Below, in pieces: positions 22,993 to 29,599 of a stretch of 29,599 bases of DNA. The DNA lies in the IMG/VR virus record IMGVR_UViG_3300032267_000958, positions 1-29,599 of that record. One strand, written 5' to 3'. Positions within the stretch are counted from its first letter, which is position 1; each line of letters starts with the position of its first letter. Origin of the DNA: a virus. Both the position numbers and the translations under genes were made by a program. The notes under the pieces are model-generated. The model was not told the DNA's origin. It did not search any database and worked only from the letters and a program-made list of their open reading frames with translations.

Positions 22993-25001
22993 TATGATGT
23001 GGCCCAGTATGGCGCATCATCACCCATAGCTTTGCTAGTTGGATACAAAGCTTGGTTAAATGCGATAGCTTCGCGGGTCACGTGATCTATAGCGTAAGGG
23101 TCTTGCTTATCAAACAAAGCCTGAGCTATTGGTGTCAACCAGACGCGGTGCGTGGTCTTTGGAGCCTTAAATGTAGGGAAACACATATTTTTACGTGAGT
23201 TTATCATAATCCTGTCAATCTCTGCATTAAAATCTCTATCGCGTTTTGGGTACTCGTTGCGCTCATTACACCAATTGCGATATGCCTTGAATAAATCCGC
23301 CTTTACACAGCAGCCGTATGGTACTGATAAATCACCTGCTGACCACTCATCATAAAAAAGCACAGGGTTGGGCTTACTAGCGTCAATCAGTTTTTGCTTA
23401 TCATTGTTTAGCGGTGGCTTGGTATGTGGATTAAAGCCATCCATGGGCAATGCCATTAGGTAGTGATAAAAACTGGCCACACCATCGCCGTTGATTTCGG
23501 CGAACAGGTCGTCAAAGTACTGCTTATCCGGCACGTCATCGATGCGCAAAACAAAGTAGCGTCTATCACCGATGTCTAGCTCAAGCGGTATCGGTGAGTT
23601 GGACAAAAAGACAAAGTTAGCATGGTTGGTCTCTTTATATGCTGGTAGCATTTTTTCATTGATAATAAATTCTTTGCCCGTTACCAAATGTTTAAGTTGC
23701 CCTTTGTGGTGGTTACGCTCTGCCCGACTGACAACCTCTTCGCATTGTGCAAATAAAATCTTAGATAGCCATCCGTTAAATTGCGACTCCAGCTGCTGTT
23801 GGCCAATCGTCCGATGGTACTCACTGCCATAGATTTTACCCAAGACTTTTTCCCACAAAATAGATTTACCGGGGCCTTCGCTGCCGTACATAATGACAGC
23901 GGTATCCATCTTGGCGCCTAGGTTTTGTAGTGGATAAGCCATCCAGCGCAACAACCACCAGTATTCATCTTGGCGACTGCCACACAATCGCCAGATATGT
24001 TTTAGTATCTTTTGACACTTGTCGGGTGATACGTCATCTTGCAGTGGTAAACCAGTAAACAAATTTATGGTGTTTTCTGGGATTTCACCTGACGGCTCAA
24101 ACACTAAGTCTTTGATAGTCTTGCGCATTGGATGGGTTTGCCATAGTTTAAAGTCGTCATTATTGCCAACGGCATGGCGTAATGCACTTAGTCGCATCCG
24201 TGTCTGATTGAGATTATCCCAGACATTATCAGTGCCATAAATCAAAAACAGATGCTCAACCATCCCGTCCAGTGCCCATCGCCCGTAACCGTCGGTAAGG
24301 TTGACCTTACAAGCCGGGGTAGAGTCTTTAGCATTTAACGGGGTGAGGGGTTTTATTTTATTTAACCAGTCATTGAGCGGGTTAAAACACTCATTAAACA
24401 TCTCATCATCAAAACCGAGTGCATTGGCTGGGTCAATACGCATGGGGATCTGTTTGACTTTGCCTTTGTCATAAGTACTTTTGCCCAGCCACTCAACCAA
24501 GTCATCATGTACCAAAATCGCCATAATGCGTGTCTTGTATTGCTCAACAACATATCTAAGTGATGCGCGCTCAAAGTAGACCATCGCTTGCACGGGTGTT
24601 GAGACTTGCTCAAGTACTGCATAAGCTTCAGGTACTGTGCGACACAATACAATTGGTGCGTCACCTGTGACATCACCAAAGCTGGCTGTGCCACGTGGAT
24701 AACCAAGCGGGGTATAATGTAGCTGCTGAAATGTTGGTGCAAGCCCATAAGACTCGGTAAAGTACACTAAGTCAGTAACTTCGCCATCTTTGCTATGCAA
24801 TTGCATGACAATGTGGTCTTTGAGTGAGATGTCTTTAGCACCATCATTGATGGTTGCGTTATCATGACATTGACGTAATCGTCCCGGCTGCCAGTTGCCC
24901 CAAGTGTAAAATTCGTGGTCGTCTGGCAATGGTATACTGTCTTGCCACATTTGCTGTAGCATTTGTTTTTGCTCAGGCGTATTGATAGATTTTTTAGCCA
25001 T
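22992..25001 (-). CDS. Primase-helicase (DUF5906 / SF3-like replicative helicase)
   Basis: The product of about 669 residues has an N-terminal primase/toprim-like part (about 1-230, including G-D-A-P-I-V-L-C-R-T-V-P-E-A-Y and I-L-V-H-D-D) and a C-terminal helicase with P-loop Y-G-S-E-G-P-G-K-S near residue 374, F-A-Q-C-E-E Walker-B-like near 420, and V-F-L-S-N-S-P-I-P near 467. This is the D5/DUF5906 type found in phages that start their own replication. I chose ATG 25001, which shares one base with the upstream stop (TAATG), over a GTG at 25013. An iteron-like zone lies just after its stop. Confidence 0.88.
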   Translation of the reverse strand: MAKKSINTPEQKQMLQQMWQDSIPLPDDHEFYTWGNWQPGRLRQCHDNATINDGAKDISLKDHIVMQLHSKDGEVTDLVYFTESYGLAPTFQQLHYTPLGYPRGTASFGDVTGDAPIVLCRTVPEAYAVLEQVSTPVQAMVYFERASLRYVVEQYKTRIMAILVHDDLVEWLGKSTYDKGKVKQIPMRIDPANALGFDDEMFNECFNPLNDWLNKIKPLTPLNAKDSTPACKVNLTDGYGRWALDGMVEHLFLIYGTDNVWDNLNQTRMRLSALRHAVGNNDDFKLWQTHPMRKTIKDLVFEPSGEIPENTINLFTGLPLQDDVSPDKCQKILKHIWRLCGSRQDEYWWLLRWMAYPLQNLGAKMDTAVIMYGSEGPGKSILWEKVLGKIYGSEYHRTIGQQQLESQFNGWLSKILFAQCEEVVSRAERNHHKGQLKHLVTGKEFIINEKMLPAYKETNHANFVFLSNSPIPLELDIGDRRYFVLRIDDVPDKQYFDDLFAEINGDGVASFYHYLMALPMDGFNPHTKPPLNNDKQKLIDASKPNPVLFYDEWSAGDLSVPYGCCVKADLFKAYRNWCNERNEYPKRDRDFNAEIDRIMINSRKNMCFPTFKAPKTTHRVWLTPIAQALFDKQDPYAIDHVTREAIAFNQALYPTSKAMGDDAPYWATS

Positions 25002-25516
25002 TATGCAACACACTCCAAATATTTAGCTGGATTGCCCTGCTCTTGGCTACGCACAATACGGATTTTGCCTTGTTTTTCGAGTGTGCGGCAAGCAACCAAA
25101 AAGCTGTCGCGTCTGACTTTTGCTTGGGTAATTAATTTATCAACATCAAGATACGCATGTTCGTTTAAAAGTCTTAATACCATTTCGGCTTGGGTGGCAC
25201 TGTGAGGAATAACATACTGCCCAAAAAATGGTTTGTAACCATCAATAGATTTTGGCGATGTCAAATTAACATCTTTTTGACTGACATAACTATGTTTACG
25301 ATTACGATTTGCTTCGGCTTTGCGACGTTCAGCTTGTTGTTGTTTTTCTTTATCAGTTTTGATAAATAAATTACTATGCGCTTGTTTGACGTCTCGTTTT
25401 TTTAATGGATCATTGTTGATGACAGCCGTTTCTACAAATCCGCGCTCTTTTTTCCACTCAGCAATCATGCGCTCTTGCTCTGCCAAGTCTGTTTTTGCAT
25501 ATCCTGATATCATCAT
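25001..25516 (-). CDS. Hypothetical replication-module protein with C-terminal winged helix
   Basis: The 171-residue protein has a charged, probably disordered middle (K-E-K-Q-Q-Q-A-E-R-R-K-A-E-A-N-R, about 56-71) and a C-terminal domain of about 75 residues that looks like a winged helix (A-T-Q-A-E-M-V-L-R-L-L-N-E, then C-R-T-L-E-K-Q-G-K-I-R-I-V). It overlaps the CII-family gene by four bases and the helicase gene by one. It might bind the origin or load the helicase, but that is a guess. GGAGG lies about 10 bases before the ATG. Confidence 0.72.
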   Translation of the reverse strand: MMISGYAKTDLAEQERMIAEWKKERGFVETAVINNDPLKKRDVKQAHSNLFIKTDKEKQQQAERRKAEANRNRKHSYVSQKDVNLTSPKSIDGYKPFFGQYVIPHSATQAEMVLRLLNEHAYLDVDKLITQAKVRRDSFLVACRTLEKQGKIRIVRSQEQGNPAKYLECVA

Positions 25517-26007
25517 GATTTGTTTGCCTCCATGTTTTTGCGAGCTGATTCAGTCAATGCTTTAATTGTCGCCATTAGTGCATTACTAACTTTGGCAATC
25601 TCATCATATTCAGCAGGGGTAATCACCGCATCGGCATGGGCATTAACAGCAGTATTTAGCATTTCGCCAAACTTCTGACCCAATTCGCCTAGGTTTTTCA
25701 TATATTCGGTTTGGTCGTTGGTATCATCATCCGGCAGTAAGAACCAACCTGCATTGCCATGTGCCGCACAGATTGAGTCTAAGATGCCCGTGTCTTTGGT
25801 GTAATCAATGACCATCTCTATCGTTTCAGGCGGTAGAGTATGTCCGTCACGATTGGGATTAATTTGCAGTGATAGCGTGTGAGGGTTACAGCCAAAGGTG
25901 GCAGCAATTGCAGCAATAGTGCCATGCTCTTTTTTGCATGCTTGATATACGGCTTGTTTTAGCGGTAGTACGCAGGGCGGAATATTTCTTTGTTTTGCTT
26001 GTGACAT
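25513..26007 (-). CDS. Phage regulatory protein, CII family (Phage_CP76)
   Basis: The 164-residue protein has L-K-Q-A-V-Y-Q-A-C-K-K-E-H-G-T-I-A-A-I-A followed by a helix-turn-helix (F-G-C-N-P-H-T-L-S-L-Q-I-N-P) and P-P-E-T-I-E-M-V, the pattern of the Phage_CP76 / CII-like family. It also has G-W-F-L-L-P, typical of the group. These proteins regulate lysogeny or replication genes. ATG 26007 has a GAG site; the frame also has a TTG at 26031 without a ribosome site. It is the second gene of the leftward early operon. Confidence 0.87.
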   Translation of the reverse strand: MSQAKQRNIPPCVLPLKQAVYQACKKEHGTIAAIAATFGCNPHTLSLQINPNRDGHTLPPETIEMVIDYTKDTGILDSICAAHGNAGWFLLPDDDTNDQTEYMKNLGELGQKFGEMLNTAVNAHADAVITPAEYDEIAKVSNALMATIKALTESARKNMEANKS

Positions 26008-26048
26008 TTTATAGCTCACTTTGTCGTTCAAATTAAACCGTTAATCTT

Positions 26049-26294
26049 TTATGCTGATTGTGTTGATTGAGCATCACACTCGTTAGCGGGGACTGGGAAA
26101 ATGTCAGGACGCAATTCATAGCATGGCACCCCAGTCACTTCGCTGATTTTTGCGACATATTTGGCAGATGCTTTTTTGTCGCGATTGACCCAGTTGGATA
26201 CGTTTTGCGGTTTTTCGATACCGATTTGCTCAGCTAGTTTTGAGCGGTTGCCAGCAATTTCGATTGCTTTCTCGAGGGCTTGTAAAGGCGTCAT
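26049..26294 (-). CDS. Cro-like repressor (YdaS/HTH family)
   Basis: The 81-residue protein has a helix-turn-helix: A-L-E-K-A-I-E-I-A-G, S-K-L-A-E-Q-I-G-I, N-V-S-N-W-V-N-R, with Y-V-A-K-I-S-E-V-T-G-V-P-C-Y-E-L-R-P-D-I-F-P, as in YdaS-type Cro proteins of lambdoid phages. It is transcribed away from the CI-like gene from a shared operator region. An AAAGGAT site precedes ATG 26294. It likely turns off repressor synthesis at the start of lytic growth. Confidence 0.88.
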   Translation of the reverse strand: MTPLQALEKAIEIAGNRSKLAEQIGIEKPQNVSNWVNRDKKASAKYVAKISEVTGVPCYELRPDIFPVPANECDAQSTQSA

Positions 26295-26325
26295 AATTAA
26301 ATCCTTTGTTTAAAAATTTAATCAT

Positions 26326-26354
26326 ATTAAATCACTTGATTTATTAAATGTCAA
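26326..26354 (-). promoter_or_regulatory. Putative leftward early promoter for the cro-like operon
   Basis: TTGACA (26354-26349) and TTTAAT (26331-26326) are 17 bp apart; TAATAT overlaps two bases further. A perfect operator palindrome sits in the spacer. Confidence 0.75.
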
Positions 26355-26388
26355 TCATTTGTGTTTTTAGAAATAAATCATTTGCTTT
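26329..26388. promoter_or_regulatory. Three-site operator between repressor and cro-like gene
   Basis: Sites fitting AAATCA-NN-TGATTT lie at 26329-26342 (perfect), 26352-26365 (CAATCA..TGTGTT) and 26375-26388 (AAATCA..TGCTTT). Starts are exactly 23 bp apart. The perfect site is nearest the lytic gene. Confidence 0.85.
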
Positions 26389-26393
26389 ATATT
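26365..26393 (+). promoter_or_regulatory. Putative repressor maintenance promoter
   Basis: TATATT (26388-26393) is a fair -10, but the -35 position (26365-26370, TTTTAG) is poor. It abuts operator 2, as if the repressor activates its own gene. Confidence 0.45.
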
Positions 26394-26425
26394 GTAATTA
26401 AGCATTGATTGAAGGAGGGAAAAAA

Positions 26426-27148
26426 ATGGCATTAGGTGCGAGAGTTAGACAAGCAAGAGAAGCGCGCGGGCTTAACCAAACGGAACTTGCGGAAGCAATC
26501 AACTGGACGCCTCAAGCTTTATCTACACTTGAGAGACGAGATAGCAAAAAAAGTGAACGCGCTGGAGATTTAGCTAATTTTTTGCGTGTCAATTTAAGTT
26601 GGTTATTAAATGGTAGTGGTAAAAGTGGACTTGAAGGTGTAGATGAAGATGATAATGAAATGGTTATCACAGGTACTTTGGATTCTTGGGATGAACACAC
26701 TCCTTTACTAGATGATGAGGTGTTAGTTTCTTTGTTTGATGAGGTGCAATTCGCCTGTGGTGACGAGCTGTATAATATAGAGTATCAAGACACAGGTAAA
26801 AAAACTCGCTTTAGCAAAGCAAAACTTGATAAGGCAGGTGTAAAGGCAAAAAATGTTGTAGTCGCCAAGGCATATGGCAACAGCAACTATCCGCTCATTA
26901 CTGATGGGGCAACGATTGCTTATGATACTAGCAAGGCAACTGAGCGACTCAAAGAAGATAAGTTTTACGCAATGGAAGTAGGCGGTGGGCTTAAAATTAA
27001 AACCGTTCGGTTTTTGCATGATAACAATATAGAGATTTGCACCCACAACAGGGACTATCCTTGCATCACATTGACCAAAAAAGAATTTTCAGAGACGCAC
27101 CGCATACTTGGCTGGGTGTTCTGGTGGGAAAATTTAGAAAAATGGTAA
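26426..27148 (+). CDS. CI-like prophage repressor (XRE HTH plus S24/LexA peptidase domain)
   Basis: The 240-residue protein has an N-terminal XRE helix-turn-helix (V-R-Q-A-R-E-A-R-G-L-N-Q-T-E-L-A, T-P-Q-A-L-S-T-L-E), an acidic linker and a C-terminal S24 domain. The likely catalytic Ser is in Y-G-N-S-N-Y-P and the Lys in L-K-I-K-T-V-R-F. F-A-C-G-D before it offers a Cys-Gly self-cleavage site. RecA-triggered self-cleavage would induce the phage. ATG 26426 has AGGAGG seven bases before it; an upstream TTG does not. It is flanked by two operator triplets. Confidence 0.93.
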   Translation: MALGARVRQAREARGLNQTELAEAINWTPQALSTLERRDSKKSERAGDLANFLRVNLSWLLNGSGKSGLEGVDEDDNEMVITGTLDSWDEHTPLLDDEVLVSLFDEVQFACGDELYNIEYQDTGKKTRFSKAKLDKAGVKAKNVVVAKAYGNSNYPLITDGATIAYDTSKATERLKEDKFYAMEVGGGLKIKTVRFLHDNNIEICTHNRDYPCITLTKKEFSETHRILGWVFWWENLEKW

Positions 27149-27162
27149 CTTTTGGTTATTTT

Positions 27163-27222
27163 AAATCATTATTTTAAACAATAATAAATCAAATGATTGA
27201 CATTATATAAATCAAGTGATTT
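27163..27222. promoter_or_regulatory. Second three-site operator, upstream of the rightward operon
   Basis: Sites at 27163-27176 (AAATCA half only), 27186-27199 (AAATCA..TGATTG) and 27209-27222 (perfect AAATCA-AG-TGATTT), again with exact 23-bp steps. The perfect site is nearest the operon it would silence. Confidence 0.85.
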
Positions 27223-27225
27223 AAT
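27197..27225 (+). promoter_or_regulatory. Putative rightward early promoter
   Basis: TTGACA (27197-27202), 17-bp spacer with a perfect operator, TTTAAT (27220-27225). The 36 bp at 27190-27225 match the inverted 26326-26361 with two differences. Confidence 0.75.
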
Positions 27226-27256
27226 TATATCCATGCTCAACAACGACATGGATATA
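27226..27256 (+). repeat. Perfect 10-bp inverted repeat in the early leader
   Basis: TATATCCATG (27226-27235) pairs with CATGGATATA (27247-27256), loop of 11 bases, right at the predicted mRNA 5' end and six bases before the ATG at 27262. Confidence 0.75.
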
Positions 27257-27261
27257 TCACT

Positions 27262-27660
27262 ATGGCTTACACTGCATCTTTACCCAAAGCATTTAATCAA
27301 ATCGCGCACAACACTGCGCAACTCACTGAAGCTAACCGCCCACCTTTACCATGCTCAAGCCGTAATGGAGGGGTTTCAGATGATGTAATCAATCCCACCT
27401 CTATCAATAAATCTATCCTAGCTATTGATGCGCGTGATGATATCTATCAAGCAATGCTTGATGACGATATCGACCTTTACAACCCGCATCTTAACGTCCG
27501 TGACGCATATATCCGGCACGTTGAACAGCAAAACGCTGACCTCAAGACTCAAATCAACGACTTACAAGACCTATTAAGCCAGTCGGACCGCGTTATTCTT
27601 GCGCTGCTCGCCTCACTACTCGTATTTGCGGTCATTGCTGTCGCAATGGTTTGGAGATAG
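27262..27660 (+). CDS. Hypothetical C-tail-anchored membrane protein
   Basis: The 132-residue protein is not recognised. It has a polar N-terminal half, a short coiled coil (H-V-E-Q-Q-N-A-D-L-K-T-Q-I-N-D-L, about 86-101) and one membrane segment at its very end (I-L-A-L-L-A-S-L-L-V-F-A-V-I-A-V). It is the first gene of the rightward early operon. No clear ribosome site is visible; a hairpin fills the leader. Membrane placement early after infection would suit an exclusion or host-takeover role, but nothing in the sequence proves it. Confidence 0.72.
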   Translation: MAYTASLPKAFNQIAHNTAQLTEANRPPLPCSSRNGGVSDDVINPTSINKSILAIDARDDIYQAMLDDDIDLYNPHLNVRDAYIRHVEQQNADLKTQINDLQDLLSQSDRVILALLASLLVFAVIAVAMVWR

Positions 27661-27664
27661 TGAC

Positions 27665-28288
27665 ATGACTCAACAAACTTATATTCCAGACTGGTCAAAA
27701 GCCCCAAATGATGCCAATTGGCACGCGCGCGATAGCGACGGCTGTGGATTTTGGTACAACAAGCGCCCTGCCCCAATCCTCGGATTTTGGACAGCAGGTT
27801 GTAGCTTGACCATTGCCGATAACGATTGTCCTGTTTTAGACCATGACGCCGCGCTGGATAACTGGCGTGACACGCTGACAGTGCGACCATTTCAACACCG
27901 CGACATCCCACAAAATCTATCTGATTATTTTACCGGCAAAACGCCCTTTATCACTGCGTATGCTGATTTGCTTTTGGCGCGGATGGCGAAAGAAGACAGA
28001 TATAGTGATGACGATTGCGTTGGTGAATTTCCAGCGCCAGATGCGCCCGATGTATGTATTTATTCTCGAGATGGAGAAAGTGAGCATTTTGCAATCATCT
28101 TAGGCAAAGAAACTTCTGGATATAGCACTCGTTTATTTACTTGGGTTTTGGGTAGTAGAGATAACTCTTTTGGTTTCTTTAATTTAGACGACACCGATTT
28201 TTCATCCGAATCCGAATCTTGGTTACGCACCATCACCGAACTTGAAGCCGTGGAATTTCGCGCGGCAATGGAGGCAGTATATGGCTAA
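27665..28288 (+). CDS. Hypothetical acidic early phage protein
   Basis: The 207-residue protein begins with I-P-D-W-S-K-A-P-N-D-A-N-W-H-A-R and G-F-W-Y-N-K-R-P, a short W-rich motif I associate with uncharacterised phage proteins. The rest is very acidic (E/D-rich, for example Y-S-D-D-D-C) without membrane segments. ATG 27665 follows a GGAG site; the frame is open for 22 codons upstream but without a ribosome site. Function unknown; acidic small proteins of this sort are sometimes DNA mimics or inhibitors. Confidence 0.75.
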   Translation: MTQQTYIPDWSKAPNDANWHARDSDGCGFWYNKRPAPILGFWTAGCSLTIADNDCPVLDHDAALDNWRDTLTVRPFQHRDIPQNLSDYFTGKTPFITAYADLLLARMAKEDRYSDDDCVGEFPAPDAPDVCIYSRDGESEHFAIILGKETSGYSTRLFTWVLGSRDNSFGFFNLDDTDFSSESESWLRTITELEAVEFRAAMEAVYG

Positions 28289-28640
28289 AACAGCTACCCA
28301 ACTACTGCGTCGCTTGATGACCAAAGCTGACTTGAGTAACCAAGTTAGCGCCATTGCTTTATTAAATGCCCGTCAAACCTGGTCAGACTATGTTGATACG
28401 CCAGATAATCAGCGCGATTGGACTGACGTTCAGACTGTTTTAACTGAACTCAGCATCATTGTTAAGCAAATATGCGCGGGCGATTGTCGCATCAATCCAG
28501 AGACGCGCAAAGATTTGGCGGATTTGGTCACGATGCTACGCCATAGCATGGCAACAGGCGAAATCCTTGAGCCAAAACCAATCCCAATGCCAATGCCTGA
28601 ACCAGCCAATGATGATGACGATGGTAAGGAGGCTGCCTAA
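28281..28640 (+). CDS. Hypothetical helical protein with proline-rich acidic tail
   Basis: The 119-residue protein is mostly helical (A-T-Q-L-L-R-R-L-M-T-K, then V-L-T-E-L-S-I-I-V-K-Q-I) and ends in P-K-P-I-P-M-P-M-P-E-P followed by N-D-D-D-D-G. Not recognised. ATG 28281 has GGAGG eight bases before it and overlaps the previous stop by eight bases; an earlier in-frame ATG (28242) lacks such a site. Confidence 0.75.
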   Translation: MAKTATQLLRRLMTKADLSNQVSAIALLNARQTWSDYVDTPDNQRDWTDVQTVLTELSIIVKQICAGDCRINPETRKDLADLVTMLRHSMATGEILEPKPIPMPMPEPANDDDDGKEAA

Positions 28641-29128
28641 TGCCTTTTGTTATCAGTATAAGCGGCGCTGAAAAAATCGGTGTGAGCGTGGCTTGTCAAC
28701 GGCTCTACCATGCACTGCGCCACACGCACACGGTCAAAATTGTTGACATGAAAACGCGCAACAATGTCATGGCGTTTGAAGATGACCTGCTAACCGATGA
28801 ATACAAAGACTTTGACGTGCTGATCATCGATAAGCACCCGTATATCAGCTCTGCCCTGCATCGCAATCTGCGCTCATCGTTGTTTGATGATGACAGCGTC
28901 AAGCCTGACATCAGTTTTGTCATGGTTTGCCGTTTTGACACCTACAAACAGCGTCGACCACAAGCAAAAGTCTCTTATAACTTGCTTGATAGTTATGCCA
29001 CCAGTGCACCCAAGTACTTTGGCACAGACAATCATCACCGCATTGCTTGTGACGGCGCGGATGGTCAGCTTGCTTGTGCGGGGAAAATCATAGCAAAAGT
29101 GCGTAAGGAGTTAATCCGATGCAAATGA
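28640..29128 (+). CDS. Hypothetical protein with degenerate P-loop
   Basis: The 162-residue protein starts V-I-S-I-S-G-A-E-K-I-G-V-S-V-A-C, which lines up with a P-loop strand and helix, but where the catalytic Lys should be there is a Val (residue 15). F-D-V-L-I-I-D (59-65) looks like a Walker B strand. It could be an inactive relative of nucleoside-monophosphate kinases or ParA/MinD-type ATPases. The ATG shares its A with the previous stop (TAATG) after a strong AAGGAGG site. No known function. Confidence 0.72.
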   Translation: MPFVISISGAEKIGVSVACQRLYHALRHTHTVKIVDMKTRNNVMAFEDDLLTDEYKDFDVLIIDKHPYISSALHRNLRSSLFDDDSVKPDISFVMVCRFDTYKQRRPQAKVSYNLLDSYATSAPKYFGTDNHHRIACDGADGQLACAGKIIAKVRKELIRCK

Positions 29129-29406
29129 CGTTATCACTCAATCGCCGAACTCACCTATTTATCAGAGATGGCAGATTGTTTTTTAAGCTGTACAAACAAA
29201 GTCAGTTTACTGACAAAAAAGATTATGCGGTACTCAGTGACGTGCCAATTGAGCAAGCTGAGGCAATACATAAATGGTTGGGAGAGGCAATTGATGCAAC
29301 AAAACAAGGCGATCCAGTCACAATCAGCACCCCAAAACCGGATATCCAGCATCACATCGATAATCTACTTGTTTTTACAAAGTCAAAAAAAGCTGTCGGT
29401 CGCTGA
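29119..29406 (+). CDS. Hypothetical 95-residue early protein
   Basis: Not recognised. The first half forms beta strands (T-H-L-F-I-R-D-G-R-L-F-F-K-L-Y) and the second half a helix (I-E-Q-A-E-A-I-H-K-W-L-G-E-A-I). ATG 29119 follows AAGGAG and overlaps the previous gene by 10 bases. Its last 113 bases overlap another reading frame with a winged-helix protein. Confidence 0.68.
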   Translation: MQMTLSLNRRTHLFIRDGRLFFKLYKQSQFTDKKDYAVLSDVPIEQAEAIHKWLGEAIDATKQGDPVTISTPKPDIQHHIDNLLVFTKSKKAVGR

Positions 29407-29599
29407 AGTGATGGACAGTTTAACTATTAAAACAAGTCGCCGCACCATGCAACGCCTACTTAAAGATATGGTTGACGCAGGCGTCATTGAAGGCGACAAA
29501 GGCAATCCGCAAGGATTTACTCTTAATGATAATTGGAAGTTTTTACCCAACAGCCAAAACAGGAGACTACCCATGGCTAAACAACAAACCCCAATCCAA
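29294..29599 (+). CDS. Winged-helix DNA-binding protein (partial at window end)
   Basis: The frame is open from ATG 29294 (GGGAGAGG six bases before) to the window end, 102 codons. Residues 19-75 look like a winged helix: K-L-S-V-A-E-V-M-D-S-L, S-R-R-T-M-Q-R-L-L-K-D-M-V-D-A-G-V-I-E-G-D and a G-F-T-L wing, as in DeoR/WYL-type regulators. An in-frame ATG at 29573 has its own AGGAG site, so a shorter product or separate downstream gene may begin there. Stop codon not in the window. Confidence 0.6.
   Translation, partial: MQQNKAIQSQSAPQNRISSITSIIYLFLQSQKKLSVAEVMDSLTIKTSRRTMQRLLKDMVDAGVIEGDKGNPQGFTLNDNWKFLPNSQNRRLPMAKQQTPIQ

Noticed and set aside
22900-23085. Plus-strand frame with repeated C-G-H-R units
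   Set aside because: The repeats are a translation of the DNA repeat array; the frame runs antisense into the helicase gene and has no ribosome site.
27233-27388. Short plus-strand frame starting in the early leader
   Set aside because: Its ATG lies in the hairpin loop region without ribosome site and it is out of frame with the better 132-codon gene that covers the same bases.
1-29599. tRNA, rRNA, insertion sequence, integrase or attachment site
   Set aside because: I looked for cloverleaf-like segments, transposase motifs and tyrosine/serine recombinase motifs and saw none; an integrase may lie outside the window.

Overview
The window is most of a temperate tailed phage (or prophage) genome with a long non-contractile tail: an HK97-type head module joined to a lambda-like tail module. 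Small low-GC intergenic gaps, ATGA/TAATG start-stop overlaps, and the gene set (P27 small terminase, HK97 portal/protease/capsid, gp6/gp16/gp10 connectors, DUF3168 terminator, G/GT chaperones, DUF1833, NlpC/P60, TipJ) fit a phage of a gammaproteobacterium. Style of the proteins suggests Moraxellaceae (Moraxella/Psychrobacter/Acinetobacter relatives), but this is an inference. No bacterial flanking gene, integrase, att site, rRNA or tRNA is visible, so I cannot say whether the phage is integrated.

Layout. Positions 29294-27262 hold a rightward (+) early operon of mostly unrecognised small genes. At 26049-27240 is the lysogeny switch: an S24-type CI-like repressor (+), flanked on each side by three operator-like sites at exact 23-bp steps, and a divergent Cro/YdaS-like gene. 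The leftward (-) early operon follows: CII-family regulator, a winged-helix protein and a primase-helicase, then a repeat-rich, AT-rich zone that looks like a replication origin. Next come a possible Q-like late regulator, a good promoter with two tandem terminators behind it, an HNH nuclease, a presumptive cos region and the late genes: terminase, portal, protease, capsid, connectors, tail tube, chaperones, tape measure, tail tip, tailspike and finally the lysis cassette (two membrane proteins and a GH108 muramidase cut by the window start).

Two likely cargo (moron) genes interrupt the late genes: an acyltransferase-3 family membrane enzyme on the opposite strand between tailspike and lysis genes, and a membrane-anchored zinc-ribbon protein between the tail chaperones and the tape measure. 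The late region is punctuated by several intrinsic-terminator hairpins on the coding strand, which makes sense if late transcription is antiterminated by the Q-like protein.

Most interesting points: the doubled three-site operator array with nearly identical promoters facing outwards; a textbook -1 frameshift site joining the G and T tail chaperone genes; a late promoter-terminator switch; an inverted repeat that hides the start codon of the zinc-ribbon gene; a candidate iteron origin; an antisense acyltransferase gene; and a 54-residue membrane protein too small for routine ORF calling.
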